Assembly: GCF_028769735.1 (NCBI RefSeq)
Contig: NC_088178.1
Location: 29,427,357 to 29,491,356 of the forward strand
Reading direction: 5' to 3'
DNA length: 64,000 nucleotides
Origin: Zonotrichia leucophrys gambelii
Lineage: Eukaryota; Chordata; Aves; Passeriformes; Passerellidae
A program made the translations under genes and the position numbers. Below, in pieces: positions 48,901 through 60,601 of the stretch (positions are counted from its first letter, which is position 1; each line of letters starts with the position of its first letter). The notes below the pieces were generated by a model. That model was not told where the DNA came from. It saw only the letters and a list, made by a program, of their open reading frames with translations, and made no database searches.

Positions 48901-49390
48901 CTCTGGAAGCAGAGAGGGTTGTGGATATTTTTACTGACGGGAATGAAGTGGAACCAAGGCAGATCCAGGGCCTGGGAGAAATTAAGGACAATCTTGGTGG
49001 TGCTGAAAATACAGGCTGGGAATTGGGACAGTGTGGAGCAAAGATATTGCATAGAGTGAGATATTTTATAGAGCAAAATTATAAAACTTCAGGCCTGAAC
49101 ACTGGAAAAATGCTGAATTATGGTCTTTAAACTGTGGGGGCTGGAGCCAAGTGGGCCAAACCCCTTTGGATTGGAGGTGAGCTGGAGTTCACACCCAGAT
49201 TTCCATCAAAACCTGCTGTGCTTCTGGGATTCCCCATTGGGATTTTCCCCTCAGCTTTCCCTGTTGGTTACCCAAGGATATCACAGCATGGCCGTTGTCC
49301 TGTGGGCTGCAGGAGAAGCGAGGAGATGCCAGTATTTCAGTGGATAAATGAGGTGTATTTCTGGTGGCAGAAAAGCAGCAGAAACCCCAG
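45901..49390. other. Intron or intergenic sequence, nothing recognised
   Basis: About 3.5 kb of AT-rich sequence with a poly(A) run near 47,718-47,733. No exon, RNA gene or complete mobile element was seen. Confidence 0.5.
49133..49322. repeat. Copy 1 of a 190-bp duplicated segment
   Basis: 'ttggaggtgagctggagttc' through 'gtgggctgcaggagaag' recurs at 51874-52060 with a few changes. Confidence 0.85.
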
Positions 49391-50009
49391 TGTGGGATCT
49401 CAGGATCTGAGTCCTGAGATGCCGAGCCACCGAGAGCACCCTTGGGGGGCTCGGGAGTCCTGGAATGTTCCAGAAGTGTCTGGTGGCTGGACTTTGATCC
49501 TACACAGGAGACGACACCTGTATGAGGACAGGAGGGTTTCACCGGGGTGAATGGTGAAGGGATTGGTTAATTAGAGAGTGAAACACAGGGTTTAGGATTT
49601 CTGTACAGGGGGGTTTAGAGAAGTAAGATGGAGGAATTGGGGCGTGTCCTGTCCTTCTTCTTCTTCTTCTTCTCCTCCATCTTCTTTGGTGATGGTGGCA
49701 TTTTTGGATTGGTCATTACTGAAAGTGCACCCAGCAATAAGAATAAATGGTATTGGGGAAAAATGATAAATATTGTACACGTAACCATGGGTATAAAGAT
49801 AGGTGTCTGTACGGAGGGCTGCACAGTGTGCTCATGGCTGGCTGCTGAGCAGAGCTCTGTCGGGCTGAAAGAAAATCTTTTAGATAAACAATTAATAAAC
49901 ATAAAAACAGAAAGAAGAACTGAAGCCTCTTCTCGTCCTTCGATACGCGGCTGCCCCAAGGCCACCCCGGGCCTTTCCAGGCCCTTCAAACAGCCGAGAA
50001 AACCGGACA
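49391..50009 (-). mobile_element. Solo LTR with perfect 6-bp target duplication, family A
   Basis: Bounded by CCCCAG at 49385-49390 and 50010-50015. On the minus strand it begins TGTCCGG and ends with ATCCCACA, with near-matching terminal repeats. It shares most of its sequence with the LTRs at 53.3 and 60.0 kb ('gaagggattggttaatta', 'aaaatgataaatattgtac'). A (TTC)n run lies inside. A 6-bp duplication fits a class II endogenous retrovirus. No coding sequence. Confidence 0.9.
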
Positions 50010-51873
50010 CCCCAGGATCCTCCATGTTGGAGCAATTGGGGGCACCGATGTCCCCTCATTTTTCAGAGTGTCCTGGAAGGGATTTGATTTGTGGAAAAGC
50101 CCTCTCTAGCTGGTAGGTTTTTCTGGAAACCCTCCCCAGGGGCTCTGTGTTCTGTGGGAGAGCTCTCTCTGCTCCCATGGATGCAGACTGAGGTGGCCTT
50201 TCTGAGGAATATTTGGAATATTCCTTTGCAGCCAGCTGTTGAGAGCGTTCCACCGAGCTGTTGCAGAGTTAACTCAGCCTCGTTTGCTCTCTAATTAATT
50301 TGCTGGGGGATAATACCCCACGTCTGACCTGATTTTGGCAGCAGATTTGGTGGGAGCAGCTGCTGGTGCTGGCGCAGGCTTTGCCTCCCGTGCAGGAGGT
50401 GTTGGGGACACAGAGAGCACACAAAACTCTGCTCCAGGTGCTGCTCCCTTCCTCAGCCCAGCCCTCCTGGCCTGCAGGAAGCAGCACACGGAGTGTTGGC
50501 AATAAAAGGATTTTATTTTATTTTATTTTATTTTATTTTCGCTGTTCAGGGCAGATCTTGCGGAACGACAGGCAGAGCGCGAAGGTGTGGGAAGGGAGAA
50601 GAGGGGAAAGAGAGGTCAGCTAAAATAAACCCAAGGGAACAATCCAGCCTTGGAGACCCCAGAGAGCCGGGGAAGCACAGCAGAGAGGGGACAGCGAATA
50701 AATTGATGCCAGGGGGGTTTGTAAGCCAGAGAATTCCCCTGAGCTCTCCTGAACGCACAGGGAATCTCTGCCTGCTGTGGGGACAGCAGTCCCTGGGTGT
50801 TTTTGGCACAGGGAAGCTGAGTGGAGCTGCCAGAGGATTTGCTCCTCGCCATTCTTTTGGATGCTGTGCTTTTCTGTCAGTGCTTCTGAAGCTGGAAACA
50901 AGAAGTTGCCCCTTTGCTTGAGTAAATAAGCGCCAGGCTTTCAGTTTTGTTTCTGCCTGGGCTCCTCGGTGAGCTCAGGTGCCTCTGGCACATCCAAGGA
51001 ATTGTGTTTCTTCTGGGAGCTAAGGCAAATAAAGGCACAGCCTGGAGCTCAGAAGGAATCTGAGACTGGGAGTTTTCTCACTGATGTGCAGTATTCGGCT
51101 TTGGTGTCTAAAATCTGAAATGTGTATAAAAAAGGGAGAAATTTCCCCCAGTGGAGGAGAAACCTTCTCTAACCTTGTTGCTGCTAAACAAAGCTCAGCT
51201 TCTGAGTCACTCCCATGGATCTGGGTTGAATATTTGCTGTCTGCAGGATGGGCACCGAGGGATAAATCCCTCCTGAGCTTTGGGGAAAGATTAGGACTCT
51301 GCTCAGATGGAAAAATAAATTCTTGCCATTGATTTTTTGTCCCATTCACGCTTTTGTAATTCAGCAATTGCTCGAGGAAGGCACAGGCAGGATCCCACTG
51401 GAATAAACAGCACAGAAAATCTGGGATTGCCAGAGCTCCTGGGAAATGTGGGGGATAAATGTGGAGAGGAGCTCCTTGCAGCAGGGTGCTTATAAATAGT
51501 GGGAGCAGGAACTTGGGGAGGAGAGGAATCCAGAAGGAGGAATCCTCAGGAGTCCCCGTTTCTGAAGGCAGCAGCTCAAACGAGAACAGAAAATGATCCA
51601 GCAGCACAAGAGCTCTTGAGGAGAAAACCAGCGTGAGACATATGGAAACCTTTGGGGCCAGGCTGCTCTGTTTGATGGGATTCTGCTCCAGGAGCAGCAG
51701 ATCCTCGGGATGCCCAGCCTGCTCAGGAATGCTGATCAGGAGCCTCCCTGATCAGGGCTAAACCCACTCCTGCCCAGGAGGAAAAACATCCCATTTAATG
51801 CTGGAAAAGTGCCCCTGGGACAGCACAGGATTCTCCATGTTCCACCTGGGAATGGCTGCTGGGGGCTGTGGGG
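50010..51873. other. Intron or intergenic sequence, nothing recognised
   Basis: Contains a short (ATTTT)n run at about 50,513-50,540; otherwise unique sequence without recognisable exons. Confidence 0.5.
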
Positions 51874-52060
51874 AGCTGCTGGAGCCAAGAGGGCAAAACC
51901 CCTTTGGGTTGGAGGTGAGCTGGAGTTCAGACCCAGATTTCCATCAAAACCTGCTGTGCTTCTGGGATTCCCCGTTGGGATTTTCCCCTCAGCTTTCCCT
52001 GTTGGTTACCCAAGGAATATTGGGAAATTCCTGTTATCCTGTGGGCTGCAGGAGAAGTGA
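51874..52060. repeat. Copy 2 of the 190-bp duplicated segment
   Basis: Matches 49133-49322 across 'cagatttccatcaaaacctg' and 'ttcccctcagctttccctg'. The 166-bp array begins just after it. Confidence 0.85.
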
Positions 52061-52079
52061 GCTTGGGGCAGGGGCAGAG

Positions 52080-53270
52080 CAGGATGTGGGATGTTCTTTG
52101 GAGAGCTTGGCTTCCCAGCACTGCTCCTTCCAGGGGTGCTGCTCTTCCCTGTGGGAAAATCTCTTTGTGGAACTTTTGGGATCCCAGGAAGAGCAGGAGG
52201 TTTGTCCAGATGGTCCTCGGAGAGAGGATGTGAGGAGGGATGGGGCAGGATGTGGGATGTTCTTTGGAGAGCTTGGCTTCCCAGCACTGCTCCTTCCAGG
52301 GGTGCTGCTCTTCCCTGTGGGAAAATCTCTTTGTGGATCTTTTGGGATCCCAGGAAAAGCAGGAGGTTTGTCCAGATGGTCCTCGGAGAGAGGATGTGAG
52401 GAGGTATGGGGCAGGATGTGGGATGTTCTTTGGAGAGCTTGGCTTCCCAGCACTGCTCCTTCCAGAGGTGCTGCTCTTCCCTGTGGGAAAATCTCTTTGT
52501 GGAACTTTTGGGATGCTCAGAGGAAAGCAGGGAGCCTGTCCGAGGCTGTCATCCCCTTCTCCAGGATCTCGGTGATGAGGGACAGGGCAGGGAGAGCAGA
52601 GCAGGGTGTGGGTTTGTCGAAGGAAGGGGACCAGGACACCAGCTGGTCCGGTTTATTGAAGAAAGCATCAAACACTTATACAGCAAATAATGAGCTTATG
52701 AATATTCTTAAGCCAAGCAATCTATTGGTTAAACTATGCCATGAACTCATCCTCATTCCTTTGGGCCTACGTGCTCTACTTCTCACGTCTCGCTGTCCAT
52801 TTCTTTATCATACCCAGCTAGGCCCAAGGACACTGTTATCTTGCAGGTGCAGGACTTGGAATTAGCCACGGCTTTGTACTTTTCCAGTCTCTAGTCAGCT
52901 AAATTCCCAACATGGGATGTTCTTGGAGAGCTTGGAATGTGGGATGTCACTTGGAGAGATTGGAATCACAGCTCTGCTCCTTCCCGAGGTGCTGCTCTTA
53001 CCCCTGGAAAGCTCTGTGTGGATCTTTTGGGATCCCAGGAAGAGCAGGAGGTTTGTCCAGATGCTCCTCGGAGAGAGGCTGCTCCAGGATCTCAGTGAGG
53101 AGGGATGGGGCAGGATGTGGGATGTTCTTTGGAGAGCTTGGCTTCCCAGCACTGCTCCTTCCAGAGCTGCTGCTCTTCCCTGTGGGAAAATCTCTTTGTG
53201 GAACTTTTGGGATGCTCAGAGGAAAGCAGGGAGCCTGTCCCAGATGATCCTTGGAGATTGGGTTCCAGGG
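52080..53270. repeat. 166-bp tandem array, interrupted by an LTR
   Basis: Three close copies start at 52080, 52246 and 52412 ('aggatgtgggatgttctttg', 'ggcttcccagcactgctcc'). After the LTR at 52615-52912 a diverged copy (52913-53110) and a good copy (53111-53270) follow. Sequences on either side of the LTR join into one unit. Confidence 0.92.
52615..52912 (-). mobile_element. Solo LTR, family B, inserted in the 166-bp array
   Basis: Minus-strand reading begins TGTTGGGAATTTAGCTGAC and carries a TATAAGTGTTTGATGC core, then CTTCAATAAACCGGACC, ending CTTCGACA. This is a short LTR with core promoter and poly(A) signal in the right order. Flanks TGGGTT (52609-52614) and TGGGAT (52913-52918) are a 6-bp target duplication with one change. 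Confidence 0.88.
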
Positions 53271-53293
53271 CAGGAGCAGCAGCTCTGGGGCTC

Positions 53294-53899
53294 TGTCGGA
53301 TCTCAGGATCTCAGTCCTGAGGTGCTGAGGTGGAGAGCACCCTTGGGGGGCTCGGGAGTCCTGGAATGTTCCAGAAGTGTCTGGTAGCTGGACTTTGGTC
53401 CTACACAGGAGACGACAAGGATGAGGGCTTCACCGGGGTGAATGGTGAAGGGATTGGTTAATTAGAGAGTGAAACACAGGGTTTAGGATTTCTGTACAGG
53501 GGGGTTTAGAGGAGTAAGATGGAGGAATTGGGGCCTGTCCTGTCCTCCTTCTTCTTCCTCTTCTCCTCCATCTTCTTTGGTGATGGTGGCACTTTTGGAT
53601 TGGTTATTACTGAGAGTGCACCCAGCAATACGAATAAATGGTATTGGGGAAAAATGATAAATATTGTACACGTAACCATGGGTATAAAGATAGGTGACCG
53701 CCCGGAGGGCAGGGAGTGTGCTCATGGCTGGCTGCTGAGCAGAGCTCTGTTCGGCTGAAAGAAAATCTTTTAGATAAACAATTAATAAACATAAAAACCG
53801 AAAGAAGAACTGAAGCCTCTTCTCGTCCTTCGATACGCGGCTGCCCCAAGGCCACCCCGGGCCTTTCCAGGCCCCTCAAACAGCCGAGATAACCGGACA
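53294..53899 (-). mobile_element. Solo LTR with perfect 6-bp target duplication, family A
   Basis: Flanked by GGGCTC at 53288-53293 and 53900-53905. On the minus strand it begins TGTCCGGTTATCTCGGCTG and ends GAGATCCGACA. It is closest in sequence to the copies at 49.4 and 60.0 kb. No coding sequence. Confidence 0.92.
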
Positions 53900-53977
53900 G
53901 GGCTCCTGCATCCTGCTGACCCCAAGGATTCCATGGGATTCATGGACACCATTCCGAAAGAGGCTCCTCATGGCAGG

Positions 53978-54119
53978 AAATGTTCCCCTGTGTTTATCTG
54001 TGACTTGGTGACTAAAGCAGCGCGGGTTTTCACGCTGGAAATAGAATCAAACCATCATTTCCATGATTTTTTTTAAAGCAGAAAATATCTGGAGAGGGCT
54101 TCTTTCCCAGCTGGAATTC
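53978..54119. repeat. Copy 1 of a 140-bp direct duplication
   Basis: 'aaatgttcccctgtgtttat' through 'ggagagggcttctttccc' matches 55616-55755 almost exactly. Confidence 0.92.
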
Positions 54120-55615
54120 CAGGAAAGGTGTCTCCCCTGCCATAACTCTCACTGTTCATCCAGAAGAATTGTTGGGATGCCCTTTCCCTCTGCTTCCTCC
54201 CAGGCTGGGACAGGGGAATATTCCTCCGTTGGTTTTGTGTGGATTTTTCTTTGCCTTCTTTCTTTCCTCTGCATTCAGTTCTCAATTCTGCATTTCCTTC
54301 CTGGAATTCAACCCAAAATTCCAATTCCAAGCCCCTTTCCCTGCACTTTCCTGAGCAATCCATGAAATCTCTGCCTGTGCTTCCATTGTTTGAGGTGTGT
54401 TCCAGTTCTGGGGCAGAACTGGTACTGTAGTTTTCCCAATTTTCCTTATTCTTGCGGGAGCCACCGGAACATTGTGGGGTTTTTCCCAGCCTGTGGGTCA
54501 CTGATGAATCAATTCCATTAAAAATGGAAAGTTTTCCATGCCTTTTTCCCAGAAAAGCAAGAACAAGGCAGTGTTCAAATGAAGTCAGGCAGAAGAACTA
54601 TAAAAATAAACATTTATTTCACCTAATTCTTCATTTCCTTCTGGAGCTGTATTCCCAGAAATCCGGTTAGTTTTAAAAAAAAGGGGAAAATAATCCAGTC
54701 GCAGGCACTGAAAGGAAGTAGGAAAACCACATTTTTGTCATCTTTCCTTGTTTTTTAATCACCCGCTCTCAGCATAAAAATATTTAGTGCAAGACTCCAG
54801 TCATGTGAAATAATTGTAATTAATTCCTTGAGTCAGGACTGTGTAGGAAAATTCAGGAAGAATTTCCTGAGCACAGGAGAAGGGATTTATTTAGACTTGT
54901 GGAAAACCAGAGAAGCTTTATGATTAAAAAATAATGATTTAGCTCTGAGCAGACTCTTCCTGACTTTTAAGAACTTTCAGTGAGTTTTCCTGAATTTAAT
55001 ATTGGATTTTTCCATGGCCTGAGGTGTTCCTGGTGTGGATTTTGCTGGAGAAATTGAGGTGGCATTTTGGGGGTTGTTTGTTCATAAAACAGGAGCAAGC
55101 AGGAGAATTCTTGTCATGGAATGGCATCCAATCCCCCAAAATTCTCTTTTTCCTTCCCATAATTCACTGTATAATCAAGCTGGAATATTCTTGGCTATTT
55201 CTGGCTGTTGCTTTTCCCATTTTACTCATCAGAGTTGTTGAATTATTCCTTTTTTTGGTCCATCCTGTGTTGTCTCATGGATCCAACACCAGTTTGGTGC
55301 TGCCACTACAGCGATTTCTACAATTTTAGTTGGATAAACCAGATTTTCTTTAACTTTGCAGCAAACCAAAGCTATTTTGGTTTTTGTTATTGATATTGTG
55401 CCCTTGGGAGCAAGCCTGGATTGATGCTGGGAACCCTGCAGCTACTTTGGTTTGGATTTCAGATCCACACTTCCATAAATATTTTTTTGGAATTGTGGTT
55501 GCACTGGTGGGTTTTTAAAGGGTATCTGTAGGTGTGTAACAACTGCCCTTTAATCAGAGCGATGCAATTCATGGAAATTTGTCATTTGAGATGGAAAAAA
55601 TCGAAGGCAGCACAA
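54120..55615. other. Intron or intergenic sequence, nothing recognised
   Basis: AT-rich unique sequence between the two copies of the 140-bp duplication; no gene or element seen. Confidence 0.5.
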
Positions 55616-55755
55616 AAATGTTCCCCTGTGTTTATCTGTGACTTGGTGACTAAAGCAGCGCGGGTTTTCACGCTGGAAATAGAATCAAACCATCATTTCC
55701 ATGATTTTTTTAAAGCAGAAAATATCTGGAGAGGGCTTCTTTCCCTGCTGGAATT
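55616..55755. repeat. Copy 2 of the 140-bp direct duplication
   Basis: Differs from 53978-54119 by one T in a T-run and a base or two near the end. The large 26-bp array begins about 150 bp later. Confidence 0.92.
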
Positions 55756-55917
55756 CTGTGGGCTCGGATGCTCTTCCCTTTTCCTGCAGAGGAGGGAAAG
55801 GAGTGTTCTCCATCTGGCTGGGGGATTAAAACGATCCTGTGTTTTGGTGGCTCTGCAGATGAGTTCAGCTCTGCATTGCACACCTGAACCTGGGGAATTC
55901 GGTGGGGAAAAGAGCAG

Positions 55918-58084
55918 GAATGCTTCATTCCTGAGCCCCTCGTGCTTCATTGCTGAGCCCCTCGTGCTTCATTCATTGCTGAGCCCCTCATGCTTCATTC
56001 ATTGCTGAGCCCCTCGTGCTTCATTCATTGCTGAGCCCCTCGTGCTCCATTGCTTAGCCCCTCATGCTTCATTCATTGCTGAGCCCCTCGTGCTTCATTG
56101 CTGAGCCCCTCGTGCTTCATTCATTGCTGAGCCCCTCGTGCTTCATCCCTGAGCCCCTCGTGCTTCATTCATTGCTGAGCCCCTCGTGCTTCATTCATTG
56201 CTGAGCCCCTCGTGCTCCATTCCTGAGCCCCTCGTGCTTCATTCATTCCTGAGCCCCTCGTGCTTCATCCATTGCTGAGCCCCTCGTGCTTCATTCATTG
56301 CTGAGCCCCTCGTGCTCCATTGCTGAGCCCCTCGTGCTTCATTCATTGCTGAGCCCCTCGTGCTTCCATTGCTGAGCCCCTCGTGCTCCATTGCTGAGCC
56401 CCTCGTGCTTCATTGCCGAGCCCCTCGTGCTCCATTGCTGAGCCCCTCGTGCTTCCATTGCTGAGCCCTCGTGCTTCATTCATTGCTGAGCCCTCGTGCT
56501 TCATCCCTGAGCCCCTCGTGCTTCATTCATCCCTGAGCCCCTCGTGCTTCATCCATTCCTGAGCCCCTCGTGCTTCATTCATTGCTGAGCCCCTCGTGCT
56601 CCATTCATTGCTGAGCCCCTCATGCTTCATTCATCCCTGAGCCCCTCGTGCTCCATTGCTGAGCCCCTCGTGCTTCATTCATTGCTGAGCCCCTCGTGCT
56701 TCATTCATTGCTGAGCCCCTCGTGCTTCATTCATTGCTGAGCCCCTCGTGCTCCATTGCTGAGCCCCTCGTGCTTCATTCATTCCTGAGCCCCTCGTGCT
56801 CCATTGCTGAGCCCCTTGTGCTTCATTCATTGCTGAGCCCCTCGTGCTTCATTCATTGCTGAGCCCCTCGTGCTTCATTGCTGAGCCCCTCATGCTTCAT
56901 TCATTGCTGAGCCCCTCGTGCTTCATTGCTGAGCCCCTCGTGCTTCATTCATTGCTGAGCCCCTCGTGCTTCATTGCTGAGCCCCTCGTGCTTCATTCAT
57001 TGCTGAGCCCCTCATGCTTCATTCATTCCTGAGCCCCTCGTGCTTCATTGCTGAGCCCCTCGTGCTCCATTCATTGCTGAGCCCCTCGTGCTTCATTCAT
57101 TGCTGAGCCCCTCGTGCTTCATTCATTGCTGAGCCCCTCGTGCTTCATTCATTGCTGAGCCCCTCGTGCTTCATTCATTGCTGAGCCCCTCGTGCTTCAT
57201 CCCTGAGCCCCTCGTGCTTCATTCATTGCTGAGCCCCTCGTGCTTCATTCATTGCTGAGCCCCTCGTGCTCCATTGCTGAGCCCCTCGTGCTTCATTGCT
57301 GAGCCCCTCGTGCTTCATCCCTGAGCCCCTCGTGCTCCATTGCTGAGCCCCTCGTGCTTCATTCATTCCTGAGCCCCTCGTGCTTCATTCATTGCTGAGC
57401 CCCTCGTGCTTCATTCATTCCTGAGCCCCTCTTGCTTCATTCATCCCTGAGCCCCTCATGCTCCATTGCTGAGCCCTCGTGCTCCATTGCTGAGCCCCTC
57501 ATGATTCATTCCTGAGCCCCTCGTGCTTCATTCATTGCTGAGCCCCTCGTGCTTCATTCATTGCTGAGCCCCTCGTGCTTCATTCATTGCTGAGCCCCTC
57601 CTGCTTCATTCATTGCTGAGCCCCTCGTGCTTCATTGCTGAGCCCCTCGTGCTTCATTGCTGAGCCCCTCGTGCTTCATTCATTGCTGAGCCCCTCGTGC
57701 TTCATTCATTGCTGAGCCCCTCGTGCTTCATTGCTGAGCCCCTCGTGCTTCATTCATTGCTGAGCCCCTCGTGCTCCATTGCTGAGCCCCTCGTGCTTCA
57801 TTCATCCCTGAGCCCCTCATTATTCATCCCTGAGCCCCTCATGCTCCATTGCTGAGCCCCTCATGCTTCATTCATCCCTGAGCCCCTCGTGCTTCATTGC
57901 TGAGCCCCTCGTGCTCCATTGCTGAGCCCCTCGTGCTTCATTCATTGCTGAGCCCCTCGGGCTTCATTCATTGCTGAGCCCCTCGTGCTTCATTCATCCC
58001 TGAGCCCCTTGTGCTTCATCCCTGAGCCCCTCGTGCTTCATTCATTGCTGAGCCCCTCGTGCTTCATTCATTGCTGAGCCCCTC
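55918..58084. repeat. 22/26-bp minisatellite, about 90 copies
   Basis: Units are GCTGAGCCCCTCGTGCTTC followed by ATT, CATTCATT or similar. Length changes come from an optional CATT step. Nearly every unit carries one CpG (CTCGTG), many of them decayed to CTCATG. Confidence 0.96.
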
Positions 58085-58384
58085 CAGCTGCAGGGAGTGC
58101 TGCTCTCCACGGCACCCAGTGCTTTCCATGCTTTTGGGCTGGCATTTGAAGCGGGACTTTCTTCTTTCAGCGAGCAGGAGACAACGTTGCTAAAAATAAA
58201 CGGATCAAGTGATACTGGAATTTTCATTTGTAAATTCGCAGGGGATCTGCCAAAACTTCCATCGGAGACCTGCAGTCATTTGGGAGGAGGCACAGGCTGT
58301 TCCCAAGCCGAGGGAATTCAGGTGGGAGGGATGTGGTGAGGGGGAAGAAATTCCTTTCTGAGGGTAAAGAGGAGCTTTTCCAGA

Positions 58385-58548
58385 CAATCTTTGCCTCTCC
58401 ATCCCTGGAAATGTCCTAGGCCAGGTTCGACAGGGCTTGGAGCAGCCTGGGACAGTGGAAGGTGTCCCTGCCATGGCAGGGGTGGGGTGGGATGGGATTT
58501 AAGGTCCTTCCCAACCCAAACCAGTCTGGAATTCTGTGATTCTGTGGG
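58385..58548 (+). mobile_element. CR1 LINE 3' fragment
   Basis: 'ccatccctggaaatgtccta', 'cttggagcagcctgggac' and 'aaggtccttcccaaccca' then 'ctggaattctgtgattctg': the CR1 3' end with its tail repeat. Non-coding. Confidence 0.85.
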
Positions 58549-58663
58549 GTCAGTGCGGTTGGATCCCTGTGGGAATGGAGCAGGAAATGCTCCCCTTCCC
58601 TGCTCCCCTCCAGCTCTCCAGGCTGAGGAAACTTTCCATTTTCTCCATCCCATCCCATCCCAT

Positions 58664-59297
58664 GAAGGAGGGAAAGGGAAAGGGAAAGGGAAAGGGAAAG
58701 GGAAAGGGAAAGGGAAAGGGAAAGGGAAAGGGAAAGGGAAAGGGGAAAGGGAAAGGGAAAGGGAAAGGGAAAGGGAAAAGGGAAAGGGAAAGGGAAAGGG
58801 AAAGGGAAAGGGAAAGGGAAAGGGAAAGGGAAAGGGAAAGGGAAAGGGAAAGGGAAAGGGGAAGGGGAAGGGAAGGGAAAGGGAAAGGGAAAGGGAAAAG
58901 GGAAAGGGAAAGGGAAAGGGAAAGGGAAGGAAAGGGGAAAGGGAAAGGGGAAAGGGAAAGGGAAAGGGAAAGGGGAAAGGGAAAGGGAAAGGGAAAGGGA
59001 AAGGGAAAGGGAAAGGGAAAGGGGAAAGGGAAAGGGGAAAGGGAAAGGGGGAAAGGGAAGGAAGGGAAAGGGAAGGGAAGGTTGAGGAAGGGAAAGGGGA
59101 AAGGAAAGGGAAAGGGAAAGGGAAAGGGAAAGGGAAAGGGAAAGGGAAAGGGAAAGGGAAAGGGAAAGGGGAAAGGGAAAGGGGAAAGGGAAAGGGAAAG
59201 GGAAAGGGAAAGGGAAAGGGAAAGGGAAAGGGAAAGGGAAAGGGAAAGGGAAAGGGAAAGGGAAAGGGAAAGGGAAGGGGAAAGGGAAAGGGAAAGG
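58664..59297. repeat. (GGGAAA)n polypurine tract
   Basis: About 100 hexamer copies with occasional GGGGAAA and GGGAAGG variants, and one break near 59,078-59,090 (GGTTGAGG). The + strand is almost pure purine for over 600 bp. Confidence 0.98.
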
Positions 59298-59998
59298 CAA
59301 TCTCTCTTCTCTTGGGTAGAGATGTCCCTTCAGCTCTCCAGCTCCAAAGCTGATCCAGAGGAGAATAAAAGGGGCTCATTGTGCTCACTCCAACACCTCA
59401 GGACTGGCCTGGAGTTTGTTCCCTTCTCCTGCCTTTTCCAGCAGCAGAGGTTTCCCGTTCAGCCCCCGAGGATGTGAATTCAGCCCCAATAAATCAGATT
59501 GCAGCTGCTCCTGTGCTCTGCTCCCAGCTTTGCTTCCAGAGGGCTCATTCCCTCCGTGCTGGGCTGGATTATATTCCAAGCTGTTCCCTGCTCCACATTT
59601 GCTGCAGGAAAACAGCTGAGGGCCCAGATTTTGCAGTTTTATTTTGGGCATCTTGTTTGTTTTGAGGAAAAAAACCCATTTCCTTCTGTTCTGAGTTTTC
59701 AAAGGGAGGAATATCAGCATTTCCTTATCTCAGTGGAAGCAGATTCATGAGGGGAGCACCTGAATGTGGGAGCGAGCTGGGGATGAAAAACCTTTGGAAG
59801 GGAGAAGGGAGAGGGGAAGCTCTCCTGGAGTGCCTGATCCTGGAGCAGCAGATTAGGGCTGAGTGTAATTAATAACAAGAAGAAATCCATGAAGTTGTTA
59901 TAGTAACTGGGAAGTGAGGTTGGAATTTATGCTCCGAGTGACTCAGCTCTGGGGGAAGGGATCTGGGAGCCCACGGAGGGAGAGCTGGAGCTTCCCTC
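59298..59998. other. Unique sequence, nothing recognised
   Basis: No exon or element was identified between the polypurine tract and the LTR. Confidence 0.5.
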
Positions 59999-60601
59999 TG
60001 TCCGGTTTATCTCGGCTGTTTGAGGGGCCTGGAAAGGCCCGGGGTGGCCTTGGGGCAGCCGCGTGTCGAAGGACGAGAAGAGGCTTCAGTTCTTCTTTCG
60101 GTTTTTATGTTTATTAATTGTTTATCTAAAAGATTTTCTCTCGGCCCGACAGAGCTCTGCTCAGCAGCCAGCCATGAGCACACTGTGCTGCCCTCCGGAC
60201 AGTCACCTATCTTTATACCCAAAGTTACGTGTACAATATTTATCATTTTTCCCCAATACCATTTATTCTCATTGCTGGGTGCACTCTCAGTAATAACCAA
60301 TCCAAGAGTGCCACCGTGGCCAAAGAAGATGGAGGAGAAGAAGAAGAAGGACAGGACACGCCCCAATTCCTCCATCTTACTTCTCTAAACCCCCCTGTAC
60401 ATAAATCCTAAACCCTGTGTCTCACTCTCTAATTAACCAATCCCTTCACCATTCACCCGGTGAAGCCCTCATCCTTGTCGTCTCCTGTGTAGGATCAAAG
60501 TCCAGCCACCAGACACTTCTGGAACATTCCAGGACTCCCGAGCCCCCCAAGGGTGGTCTCGGTGGCTCGGCACCTCAGGACTGAGATCCTGAGATCCGAC
60601 A
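59999..60601 (+). mobile_element. Solo LTR, family A, opposite orientation
   Basis: Begins TGTCCGGTTTATCTCGGCTG and ends GAGATCCGACA, 603 bp. Flanks TCCCTC (59993-59998) and TCCCTT (60602-60607) form a 6-bp duplication with one change. It is the reverse complement of the LTRs at 49.4 and 53.3 kb. No coding sequence. Confidence 0.9.

Noticed and set aside
55918..58084. CRISPR-like regular repeats
   Set aside because: There are no unique spacers; the units are contiguous and the DNA is vertebrate.
58318..59477. Frames of GKGKGK and PFPFPF over 290 residues
   Set aside because: Translation of the GGGAAA tract on both strands.
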